A stretch of 64,000 nucleotides of DNA from Streptomyces smyrnaeus (lineage in GTDB: Bacteria > Actinomycetota > Actinomycetes > Streptomycetales > Streptomycetaceae). The stretch is from positions 50,505-114,504 of the forward strand of contig NZ_JAFFZM010000023.1 in the NCBI RefSeq assembly GCF_017676345.1, written 5' to 3'. This document shows positions 9,536-17,831 of the stretch, piece by piece. A program made the translations under genes and the position numbers. The notes beneath the pieces are model-generated. The model was not told where the DNA came from and did no database searches. It was given only the letters and a program-made list of their open reading frames with translations. Numbering within the stretch: the stretch's first letter is position 1; every line of letters starts with the position of its first letter.

Positions 9536-10573
9536 ATGACTGGTTCGCCCGACCGCAGGCCCGACGACGCACCGGAAGCCGACGCTCCGCAATCCACCGC
9601 TCCGGGCCGCCGCCGCGTCCTGCTCGCGGCCCCCCGTGGCTACTGCGCGGGCGTGGACCGCGCGGTGATCGCCGTGGAGAAGGCGCTGGAACAGTACGGC
9701 GCTCCGATCTACGTGCGGCACGAGATCGTGCACAACAAGTACGTGGTCCAGACCCTGGAGAAGAAGGGCGCCATCTTCGTCGAGGAGACCGACGAGGTGC
9801 CCGAGGGCGAGATCGTCATCTTCTCCGCGCACGGCGTGGCACCCACCGTCCACCAGGAGGCCGAGCGCGGCAAGCTCGCCACCATCGACGCCACCTGCCC
9901 GCTGGTCACCAAGGTGCACAAGGAGGCCGTGCGGTACGCCAAGGAGGACTACGACATCCTCCTGATCGGCCACGACGGCCACGAAGAGGTCATCGGCACC
10001 AGCGGCGAGGCCCCCGACCACATCACGCTGGTCGACGGGCCCCAGGATGTTGAGAACGTCGAGGTCCGCGACCCCGAGAAGGTGGTGTGGCTCTCCCAGA
10101 CCACCCTTTCGGTGGACGAGACCATGGAGACGGTCGACGCGCTCAAGGGCCGCTACCCGAACCTCCTCTCGCCGCCCAGCGACGACATCTGCTACGCCAC
10201 CCAGAACCGCCAGACCGCCATCAAGCAGGTCGCCGCCGACGCCGACCTGGTGCTGGTCGTCGGCTCCAAGAACTCCTCCAACTCCGTACGCCTGGTCGAA
10301 ACGGCCCTGACGCACGGCGCCAAGGACGGCCACCTGGTCGACAACGCGGACGAGATCGACGAGGCATGGCTGGAGGGCGTCGAGACGATCGGCCTCTCCT
10401 CCGGAGCCTCCGTGCCGGAGGTGCTGGTCGACGGCGTCCTGGAGTGGCTGGCGCAGCGCGGCTGGGACGAGGTCGAGATCGTCAAGCCGGTCGACGAGCA
10501 CATGCAGTTCTCGCTTCCCAAGGAGCTGCGCCGCGATCTGCGTGCCGAGGCCGCCGAACGGCTGCGGGCCTGA
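9536..10573 (+). CDS. ispH: 4-hydroxy-3-methylbut-2-enyl diphosphate reductase
   Basis: IspH (LytB), 345 residues, last enzyme of the MEP isoprenoid pathway, a [4Fe-4S] enzyme converting HMBPP to IPP/DMAPP. The three cluster cysteines are in PRGYCAGVDRAV, DATCPLVTKVHKEA and SDDICYATQNRQ. The HEIVHNKYV, FSAHGV, EVIGTSGE and GSKNSSNS motifs are all intact. The N-terminal 25 residues are a disordered Pro/Asp-rich extension common in actinobacteria. ATG 9536 is the first start in the frame that leaves the known domain intact, although its GGAG lies very close. Streptomyces normally depends on the MEP pathway, so this is expected to be essential. Confidence 0.97.
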   Translation: MTGSPDRRPDDAPEADAPQSTAPGRRRVLLAAPRGYCAGVDRAVIAVEKALEQYGAPIYVRHEIVHNKYVVQTLEKKGAIFVEETDEVPEGEIVIFSAHGVAPTVHQEAERGKLATIDATCPLVTKVHKEAVRYAKEDYDILLIGHDGHEEVIGTSGEAPDHITLVDGPQDVENVEVRDPEKVVWLSQTTLSVDETMETVDALKGRYPNLLSPPSDDICYATQNRQTAIKQVAADADLVLVVGSKNSSNSVRLVETALTHGAKDGHLVDNADEIDEAWLEGVETIGLSSGASVPEVLVDGVLEWLAQRGWDEVEIVKPVDEHMQFSLPKELRRDLRAEAAERLRA

Positions 10574-10591
10574 CCCCGACGGGGCCGCCCG

Positions 10592-11314
10592 TCACCCGCT
10601 CTTCCCGGCGCGCCGCCAGGCACGGCGGCGCTCCAGGCTGAGTGCTCCCTTCCGGATGAGCGCGATCGCGGCGGCGGCCAGCGTGCCCGCGTACAGCCAC
10701 ACCGCGTGCAGGGCGAGACCCGTGAAGACGTTCTGGAGGACACCGGTGAAGCCGTCGCCGGTGCCCCCGGCGAAGAACAGCCCGATCGTGTACGCGAGGG
10801 GAGCGGCGACCGGCGCGGCGAACAGCTCCGCCGGCCGTACCCACACCGCGGCGGCCATGGCGACGAGCAGGAAACCGATGCCGTAGAACGCGGGCGCCCC
10901 GCCGGGCATCAGCGATACCAGACCGCCGAGCAGCACCATCAGCAGCGAGGCGAACACTCCGACGCCCAGCCCCGTCAGCCGCGGTGCCTGCCGGGCCGTC
11001 CCACGCCGCGGTGTCCGCTTGCGGTCGGCCGACTGCCGGTCGGTCGACCGCCGGTCCGCCGGCTGCCGGGACGCCGCCCGCCGGGGGGCGGCTCTCGATG
11101 CGGCGCCGCTCGCACCGGCCGAGGGCCCCGCCTGCGCCGGGGCATGCGCCTGCGCCTGGGCTCCGGGGTCCGCGGGCGCGGGTGCGGCCAGGTGCGGGAG
11201 CCTGGGGCTGTGCCGGACGGCGGCCCCGCCCCCGTCGGCGCCGCTGCCCGGGGGAGCGGCACCGTACCGCTCGTACGGATCGTGCTGGGTCGTGCGCGCG
11301 CTGCGTTGCTCCAC
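10592..11314 (-). CDS. DUF6542-type membrane protein
   Basis: Protein of 240 residues, GTG start. The first 110 residues are a disordered Pro/Ala/Arg-rich tail (cytoplasmic). Then about five hydrophobic helices follow, beginning LTGLGVGVFASLLMVLLGGLVSLM and including YGIGFLLVAMAAAVWV and LAYTIGLFFAG. This architecture matches the small actinobacterial DUF6542 family of unknown function. It converges with ispH (18 nt apart) and diverges from ychF. No catalytic motif is visible. Confidence 0.75.
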   Translation of the reverse strand: MEQRSARTTQHDPYERYGAAPPGSGADGGGAAVRHSPRLPHLAAPAPADPGAQAQAHAPAQAGPSAGASGAASRAAPRRAASRQPADRRSTDRQSADRKRTPRRGTARQAPRLTGLGVGVFASLLMVLLGGLVSLMPGGAPAFYGIGFLLVAMAAAVWVRPAELFAAPVAAPLAYTIGLFFAGGTGDGFTGVLQNVFTGLALHAVWLYAGTLAAAAIALIRKGALSLERRRAWRRAGKSG

Positions 11315-11527
11315 CTGGCCACGGTAGGTGCTGTGGGGGCGCAGGCGAGGTCATGGACACGCGGATTCCGCCAATACCACCGAACCGGCACTGTGCAGCT
11401 CCGGGCAGGGCCCGGCAGCGCTGGTGCGGGCGCCCGTAGACTGGGTGGTCGGCCTCCGGGCCGTCTGTCCGCGCAGAGACCCCACTATGGAGATCCCCCG
11501 CCAGGGGCAACGGGAAGTAGTCGCAAC

Positions 11528-12616
<1,089 letters not shown>

Positions 12617-12879
12617 CGCGCACCGCTGACTGATCGTCCGCGTCCAGTCAAACCATCAGGTCAGGTGGGGTGGGTCCGATGCCGGGCCCAGCCCGCCGGG
12701 ATTCTGGTCGCTGGTTGGTCGCTGGTGAACTGATAACTCGTCACCGGGCGCCTGGGAACGTGGCGCCGACCGGCTGTACGCGCTCGGCGACGGGTCGCGG
12801 CCCCGCGCCGGTGCGCGCGCTCAGGACGCAAGCAGCCGACATCTCCAGCAGGCCGGTCCCGGTCCTCAAGACGACGCTG

Positions 12880-13320
12880 TACAACAGGCCACGACCGGCT
12901 CGGGCAGCGCAGAGCGAGGCCGTCCTCTGGCGCTCGACGGAGGAACTGCTTCCGTCCTTCGCACGCGAAGGCATGGCGCTCAACCTCGAAGCGCACCCGG
13001 ACGACTTCTGCGAGGAGCACACTCCCGTCGTCGACCTCGTGCGCGCCATCGACAAGCTCTGGCCGAACTGTCTGTACTGCGCCCCGCACTCCGTCCCCCA
13101 GCTCTTCGAGCTGGGGGGACACCCCAAGGCACGCCGGCGCGTATCCATCAGCACCTCGGCATCGGCCAGGGCCAAGGTCGACTGGAACAGCTTCTTCGGT
13201 ACCCAGCGTGAGCTCAGCTTCGACGGGGTCGCCACCGCCTGTGTCTTCGCCTGGGAGGAGCGGGCACGTGAGCCCTCGGCGCTGATGCCGGACCGCATCA
13301 CCAAGGAGCCGGCCCCTTGA
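12880..13320 (+). pseudogene. Decayed sugar phosphate isomerase/epimerase (TIM barrel) fragment
   Basis: Remnant of an IolE-like TIM-barrel isomerase. In one frame LNLEAHPDDF, VDLVRAIDK and YCAPHS are recognisable. About 90 nt further on, the expected segment (GTPARIHQHLGIGQG) reads only in a second frame (13128-13170). Then KVDWNSFFG...ELSFDGVATACVFAWEERARE returns in the first frame after one extra C near 13171. At least two frame changes, a missing N-terminal half and a missing central part (between CAPH and the GTPAR segment) show a broken gene. The intact family pattern I compare with is from memory. A GTG-initiated frame spans the remnant but would give a chimeric protein. Confidence 0.75.
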
Positions 13321-13356
13321 GAGGTTCGCGCTCCGGGAGGTGGCGCGGATGCCGGC

Positions 13357-13392
13357 GGGAGGTAGGGCTGCGGGTGCCGCCCCTTACCTCCC
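13357..13392 (+). terminator. Imperfect hairpin after the isomerase remnant
   Basis: Arms GGGAGGTA and TACCTCCC pair perfectly, with further inner pairing GCGG/CCGC. It probably terminated the ancestral isomerase transcript. Related ACCTCCCG motifs recur just downstream (13406-13413). Confidence 0.45.
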
Positions 13393-13503
13393 GGGTTCAC
13401 CCTTCACCTCCCGAGGCGGTGCGCCCCCTTATCTCCGGAAAGGTCTGTCGAGTACTCCTGACGGCCTGGTGAGGAAGGCGCTGTCGGGCCGGGCCTCTGA
13501 GCA

Positions 13504-13518
13504 CAGAAGTAACTTCTG
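13504..13518. promoter_or_regulatory. 15-bp palindrome upstream of the P450 pair
   Basis: CAGAAGTAACTTCTG is a perfect dyad centred on A13511, about 52 nt before the proposed P450 start. It is the only perfect dyad of this size in the 250-nt leader and is a candidate operator for control of the P450 operon. No regulator gene is adjacent. Confidence 0.45.
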
Positions 13519-13569
13519 CCCCTCCAGTAACAGTTGCCTCAGGTGAGTACTGCCCTGGAGGATGTGGCC

Positions 13570-15018
13570 GTGCCAACTCATGCCTCAAGAACTGCGCTTG
13601 GCGATCCCTGGCCGCATGTCCGTACTGCCTGGCCGACACGTAGTGCCCCCCTCTACGGCCAGGATTTCGCGCGCGACCCGTTCTCGTACTACCAAAGTCT
13701 GCGCAAGACCTTCGGTCCTGTGGCGCCTGTCACCCTGGAGGAGACCGGCGCCTTCCGCGGGTACCTCGTCCTGGACCACGCCTACCAGTTGGAGATTCTC
13801 CAGAACCGCGGCCATGTGTGGACGCGGGACTCCCGCTGGTACCGCGACTTCGCCGAAGGTGCGCTCCCCGACCACCCGCTGATTCCCCAGATCGCCTACC
13901 GGCGCAGCCGCCTCTACGCCGAGGGCATGGAGCACTCACGCCTCTCCGGTCCGGGCAACAAGGCGCTGGCCAAGATCGACCTGCTGTTCACCCGCACCCT
14001 CATCGAAGACCTCGCGGAGCAGCTCATCGCCTCGTTCTTCCCCGCGGACGGGCCCGGGGAATGGAACGAGGCCGACATCCTCGACCAGTACGCGCTCCAG
14101 CTGCCGCTGCTGGTCATGATGCGGCTGATGGGTATGGACGAGGCCGGCGCGCTGGCCACCGGCACCGCTATTCACGAGATGCTCAGCGGCGGTCCCGGGG
14201 CCCACCGTGCCGCCGCGGATCTCGACGTCCGGATGCGGGCCCTGGTGGAGGAGAAGCAGAGGGACCCGGGGCCCGACCTCATCTCCTGGATGCACCACTA
14301 CAACCGGCAGATGGAGCAGCAGCTGGACGTTCATGAGCTGAGCGAGGACGTGTGGCTGCAGATCGTCTGCGGGCGCGGCGCCGGCAACACCTGGATCTGC
14401 AACACCGTGTTGGAGTTGCTGACAAATCCGGAGCTCAACGCGGATGTCATCGCCGGGCGCTGTCAGATGGAGGAGGCGATGAACCGCGTCATGTGGGTCA
14501 ACGCCCCCGTCCAGAACCTCATCGGCCGCTGGGCCACCCAGGACACCACGCTGGGCGGCTATCCGGTCAACTGCGGGGACATGGCGATCATCTGCCTCGC
14601 TGCGACCGGAGGTGACCCGATGATGATGTCGACCAGCTGGGACGTCTCCCGCACCAACAGGTCGCACCTGGCCTGGGGCGCCGGTTCCCACGGCTGCCCG
14701 GTACCGGACCTGGGCACGCTCATCGTCCGTACGGGGCTCGAAGTGCTGTGGAACAGGCTGCCGGGCATGCGGCTGGCCGTTCCCAAGGAGAGCCTCACCT
14801 GGGACCTTCCGTACATGGCCAGGTCGCCCACTGCGCTTCCCGTGATATTCCCTTATCCGCCGACTTCTCCCATGAACGGACAGCAGTGGACAGCACAGCA
14901 CCGCTTTCTCTCGAACCCGCCCCGGCCGATCTCCACGGAACGGAAGGCGCAGCCCTCCGAGCCGCAGGGCCGGTTGCCACTGTGGCGCTCCCTGGTGGCG
15001 TGGTGGCCAAAGCGGTGA
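13570..15018 (+). CDS. CYP157-like cytochrome P450 lacking ExxR
   Basis: P450-fold protein of 482 residues. The pattern APLYGxDFAxDPxxYYxxLR..GPVAPV, GxNTWICNTVLELL (I-helix region), VMWVNAPVQNLIGRWATQDTTLGG and the heme loop HLAWGAGSHGCPVPDLG matches the Streptomyces CYP157 family. The normally universal K-helix ExxR is absent (EEAMNRVMW), as in known CYP157s. Homology ends near TALPVIF; the remaining ~50 residues run into the next P450 gene and look non-native. GTG 13570 is chosen for the GGAGG 8 nt upstream; in-frame TTG 13534 and GTG 13543 lack one. CYP157s usually sit next to conservon genes and a CYP154; only the CYP154 partner is present. The catalytic role is unknown. Confidence 0.85.
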   Translation: MPTHASRTALGDPWPHVRTAWPTRSAPLYGQDFARDPFSYYQSLRKTFGPVAPVTLEETGAFRGYLVLDHAYQLEILQNRGHVWTRDSRWYRDFAEGALPDHPLIPQIAYRRSRLYAEGMEHSRLSGPGNKALAKIDLLFTRTLIEDLAEQLIASFFPADGPGEWNEADILDQYALQLPLLVMMRLMGMDEAGALATGTAIHEMLSGGPGAHRAAADLDVRMRALVEEKQRDPGPDLISWMHHYNRQMEQQLDVHELSEDVWLQIVCGRGAGNTWICNTVLELLTNPELNADVIAGRCQMEEAMNRVMWVNAPVQNLIGRWATQDTTLGGYPVNCGDMAIICLAATGGDPMMMSTSWDVSRTNRSHLAWGAGSHGCPVPDLGTLIVRTGLEVLWNRLPGMRLAVPKESLTWDLPYMARSPTALPVIFPYPPTSPMNGQQWTAQHRFLSNPPRPISTERKAQPSEPQGRLPLWRSLVAWWPKR

Positions 15019-16124
15019 CGACGCGGGAGGCGGGCGCCCTGGTGCTGGGCGACCCCCGCTTCTCCAAGGACATCCAGCACTGGGGCGCGCACGCACGCGG
15101 GGAGATACCCGCCGACTGGCCGCTGCTGTTCATCGTGGAGGGCAAGGGCCTGCTCACCACCGACGGCGAGACCCACCGCCGGCTGCGGCTCCCCATCCAG
15201 CGTGCCATCTCGCCCCGCCGCGTAGCGGCGCTGCGTCCCCAGATCGAGGCCATTACCGACCGCCTGCTGGCGGGGCTGGCCGCCGTCCCCGCCGGGACGG
15301 AGACGGATCTGCTCGCCGGGTTCGCGCTGCCGCTGCCGCTGGATGTCATCTGCTCACTGCTCGGCGTGCCCGAAGACGGCATCCTGCGCAAGGAGTTGCA
15401 CGAGCTGTCGGCGGCGGCGTTGAACTCCGAGGCCAGCGCGGAAGAGGTGCAGCAGACGGTCTCCCACCGCTTCCCGGCGACGCTGCTGGCACTGATCGAG
15501 GAGAAGCGCGCCCGCGGCGACCGGGACGACCTCACCATGGACCTGGTTGCCGCCATGGACGAGGGGGAGCTGAGCGAGGCGGAGGTCATCGGAAACCTCG
15601 TGACCACCGTGATCGGCGGCCATGAGACGACGGCCAGTCTGATCTGCCACGCCGTCAAAGGGCTGCTGACGCACCCCGAGACGCTCCAGGCCGCGAGAGC
15701 CCGGCAGGAGGCGGGGGAGGACCCGTGGCCCGGCATCGTGGAAGAGGCGCTGCGCTGGGAGTCTCCCACCCGTCATCTGATGTTCCGTTACGCGCTCGAC
15801 GACGTGGACGTCGAGGGCGACATGATCCGCAAGGGAGAGGCCGTACTGGTGCCACTGTCGGCCATTCAGCGCTGCCCGCACGCCTTCCCGGACGGTGATC
15901 CGGAGGTCTTCGCTCCCGGCCGTGCCGACGCCTCCCGGCATCTCGCCTTCGGCTACGGCCCGCACCGCTGCCCCGGTGCGTCGCTGGCCCGGCTGGAAGC
16001 CGAGATCGCCCTGCAGCGGCTCTTCGCTGCCTTCCCGGGACTGGCTCTCACGGGACGGCCCGCCTCCCGGGTGCCGTCCCTGGGCATCAACGGCTACCAG
16101 GAACTGCCGGTCCGGCTGCGCTGA
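14886..16124 (+). CDS. CYP154-like cytochrome P450
   Basis: Complete P450 of about 412 residues with all hallmarks: I-helix VIGGHETTAS, K-helix ExxR in EEALRWESPTRH, and the heme-binding loop FGYGPHRCPGASLARLE. The N-terminus (PLSLEP...DLHGTEGAALRAAGPVATVALPGGVVAKAVT) resembles CYP154, whose members hydroxylate steroids, macrolides or aromatic substrates in vitro. GTG 14886 is the only plausible start near the conserved N-terminus; it lies inside the 3' end of the preceding P450 gene, a 133-nt out-of-frame overlap that implies coupled translation. No ferredoxin or ferredoxin reductase gene is adjacent, so redox partners must come from elsewhere. Confidence 0.9.
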   Translation: MDSTAPLSLEPAPADLHGTEGAALRAAGPVATVALPGGVVAKAVTTREAGALVLGDPRFSKDIQHWGAHARGEIPADWPLLFIVEGKGLLTTDGETHRRLRLPIQRAISPRRVAALRPQIEAITDRLLAGLAAVPAGTETDLLAGFALPLPLDVICSLLGVPEDGILRKELHELSAAALNSEASAEEVQQTVSHRFPATLLALIEEKRARGDRDDLTMDLVAAMDEGELSEAEVIGNLVTTVIGGHETTASLICHAVKGLLTHPETLQAARARQEAGEDPWPGIVEEALRWESPTRHLMFRYALDDVDVEGDMIRKGEAVLVPLSAIQRCPHAFPDGDPEVFAPGRADASRHLAFGYGPHRCPGASLARLEAEIALQRLFAAFPGLALTGRPASRVPSLGINGYQELPVRLR

Positions 16125-16191
16125 GGCCGACACTGCCGGTGGTCGGCCCTTCCCGTTGCTCCCGGGGGCTCCGCCCCTAAGGCCCCGGTCC

Positions 16192-16223
16192 TGCCGGACG
16201 GGCCGACTTCAGCCCGTCCGGCA
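16192..16223 (+). terminator. Terminator of the P450 operon
   Basis: A 12-bp perfect stem, TGCCGGACGGGC / GCCCGTCCGGCA, with an 8-nt loop, 67 nt after the CYP154-like stop and before the convergent reductase gene. Confidence 0.75.
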
Positions 16224-16336
16224 CTCTCTCGCGGCTCCCGTGCCGGCGGCACTGGGAAGAGCTGGAATTCTTGCAGGTCAGAGCCTTGGGGTGGAGTTCC
16301 GGGGCAACGTCTGGTGTGCCCCGACGGCTGATCGGC

Positions 16337-16984
16337 TCACTTGCGCCAGAACAGGTGGTGCGTCACGCCGCTCGGGCTGGGGACGACGTCCTGGTGGAAC
16401 CGGTCGAGCAGTTCGTCGGGGGACTGCCACAGCCGGGACCCGGAGCCGAGCTTCGTCGGGGCTACCGCCACATGCAGGGTGTCGACGAGGCCGGCCTCCA
16501 GGAACCGACGGATGGTCGTTGCCCCACCGCCGAGCCGGACGTCCCGGCCCTGCGCTGCCTCCTTCGCCCGGGCGAGCACCGCGGCCGGGTCGTCGTCGAC
16601 GAAGTGGAACGTGGTGTCGGACAGCGTGAACGACGGGCGCTTGTGGTGCGTCATGACGAACACCGGCGTGTGGAAGGGGGGCTCGTCACCCCACCACCCC
16701 TGCCACTCGTGGTCCTGCCAGGGCCCGCGCTGCGGCCCGAACTTGTTGCGGCCCATGATCTCGGCGCCGATGTTGCGGGTGTGGTCCCGTGTGAAGTAGT
16801 CGTCCAGGCCTCGGCTGCCGGCGGGCCCGGAGCGGCTGACGGGTGGGTGGTCGGTGGCGAAGGCCCAGGCGAGCAAGGTCCCCGGATCGGCATGGCCGAA
16901 CGGCTTCTCCAGGCTCTGGCCCTCGCCGGCGCCGAACCCGTCGCTTGAGACGGTGAAGTTCTGGACCCGCAGCAACTGGCTCAT
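16337..16984 (-). CDS. RibD C-terminal/dihydrofolate reductase-like protein
   Basis: Protein of 215 residues of the RibD_C/DHFR-like superfamily. It starts with LRVQNFTVSSDGFGAGEGQ, contains IGAEIMGRNKFGP, TPVFVMTHH, and the NADPH-binding VRLGGGATTIRRFLEAGLVDTLHVAVAP motif (Gly-rich loop about residues 150-160). Stand-alone members are pyrimidine/pterin or unknown-substrate NADPH reductases, frequent as single genes in Streptomyces. AGGAGG stands 8 nt before ATG 16984. It is convergent with the P450s and divergent from the lanthipeptide locus, so involvement in either is unproven. Confidence 0.85.
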   Translation of the reverse strand: MSQLLRVQNFTVSSDGFGAGEGQSLEKPFGHADPGTLLAWAFATDHPPVSRSGPAGSRGLDDYFTRDHTRNIGAEIMGRNKFGPQRGPWQDHEWQGWWGDEPPFHTPVFVMTHHKRPSFTLSDTTFHFVDDDPAAVLARAKEAAQGRDVRLGGGATTIRRFLEAGLVDTLHVAVAPTKLGSGSRLWQSPDELLDRFHQDVVPSPSGVTHHLFWRK

Positions 16985-17398
16985 GTCGCTCCTCCTGCTT
17001 CGCGCTTTGTGATCACTTGACGAACGGTGGACCGGCCGGGACGGGAAAACTCATCGCCGCATCGTGCCGTTCTCATCAAGCTCCCGCAGCCGCGCGCCGG
17101 GCGGCGACTCCCGGTGGGTGGTCGACCGCCTCCGCAAAACCCATGAGGGCGTGCCCGACGCACAGACCGCACAGTGAGACGGCCAACTCGATATCGCTTT
17201 AGTAGCAGTTCGGCATACCAATCCTTCTAAAAAGGGACAATACCGATACGCCAGCAGGACGGAATTCCGCTTTCCCGGCTGCTGCCAGGGTCGGCTGAAC
17301 TGGCAATCGTCTCGGTCTGTCGACGTCTTGGAACTCAGCGCTGTTGCGGGTTCCCCGCATGGCGGTAAATGCCTCAAGTGGCGGCTGTGGCAGATGTG
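16985..17398. other. Intergenic region without a supported gene
   Basis: About 410 nt between the reductase and the lanthipeptide promoter, noticeably lower in GC (for example around 17190-17260). Open frames on both strands have no family resemblance and no RBS. It may hold an upstream promoter or operator of the lanthipeptide genes; I see no clear dyad. Confidence 0.5.
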
Positions 17399-17428
17399 TT
17401 GACGCTCCTCATGATGCTCCACTACGTT
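17399..17428 (+). promoter_or_regulatory. Promoter of the lanthipeptide precursor gene
   Basis: TTGACG (17399-17404), an 18-nt spacer and TACGTT (17423-17428) form a good housekeeping-type promoter about 84 nt upstream of the precursor ATG, giving a 5' leader of roughly 75 nt. Confidence 0.6.
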
Positions 17429-17511
17429 CCAGAAGTCCCTGAGATGTCCGGCGTTCATACGCGTCGATGTCACAGGGAAGTCCGTGCCGACTTCCGTTCG
17501 GAAGGAACAAA

Positions 17512-17664
17512 ATGAGCGAAGACCTGCTGGAAGACGAATTCTCCCTCGACCTGCGTGTTGGCCACGCGGAGGCTTCGACCAGTTCCGCCGCTGCCACGGA
17601 CAACGGCGGTTGCGCGACGTCGCGCACATCGCTGTGCACCGACACGCTCAGCGGGTGCTGCTGA
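17512..17664 (+). CDS. lanA: FxLD-type class I lanthipeptide precursor
   Basis: Peptide of 50 residues, preceded by GGAAGGA 7-9 nt before ATG. The leader is acidic (MSEDLLEDEFSLDLRVGHAE) and carries the FxLD box at residues 10-13 (FSLD), the recognition motif of LanB enzymes. The tail after NGG (residues 32-33 GG) is CATSRTSLCTDTLSGCC: four Cys (34, 42, 49, 50) and seven Ser/Thr, a dense substrate for up to four (methyl)lanthionine rings. LanC and LanB genes follow directly, which makes the assignment convincing. The cleavage site is inferred (after GG or nearby). It resembles the FxLD family from actinobacteria in having a TDNG motif before the core; the core sequence is unfamiliar to me. 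Confidence 0.9.
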   Translation: MSEDLLEDEFSLDLRVGHAEASTSSAAATDNGGCATSRTSLCTDTLSGCC

Positions 17665-17705
17665 CACGCCGCATCTGATGTGACGCACATCCATGGCGAG
17701 CCACG

Positions 17706-17750
17706 CGGAGGGCCCTGCAGTCCGCGCTCAGGGGATTTCCGAGCCCTCCG
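17706..17750 (+). terminator. Intercistronic hairpin between lanA and lanC
   Basis: CGGAGGGC (17706-17713) pairs with GCCCTCCG (17743-17750) around a 29-nt loop, 42 nt after the precursor stop. It is a weak attenuator or mRNA-stabilising stem that would make the precursor more abundant than the enzymes. Confidence 0.4.
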
Positions 17751-17831
17751 TATGGTCGTTCGCCGAGAAGGTCGAGAAGGCTGAGATTCGCTGAGAAGGC
17801 CGCGAGAGCTGAGAGAGGGAACGGCCGCGTT

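Noticed and set aside
12670..13320. Intact 216-residue protein upstream of the P450s
   Set aside because: Conserved isomerase motifs require at least two frame changes, so it is a pseudogene rather than a functional gene.
13504..13518. Possible attachment site or insertion scar
   Set aside because: No integrase, no second copy of the sequence, no tRNA end nearby; read as an operator candidate instead.
17051..17629. 192-codon minus-strand frame across the lanthipeptide leader region
   Set aside because: No RBS, no family resemblance, runs through the promoter and the precursor gene.
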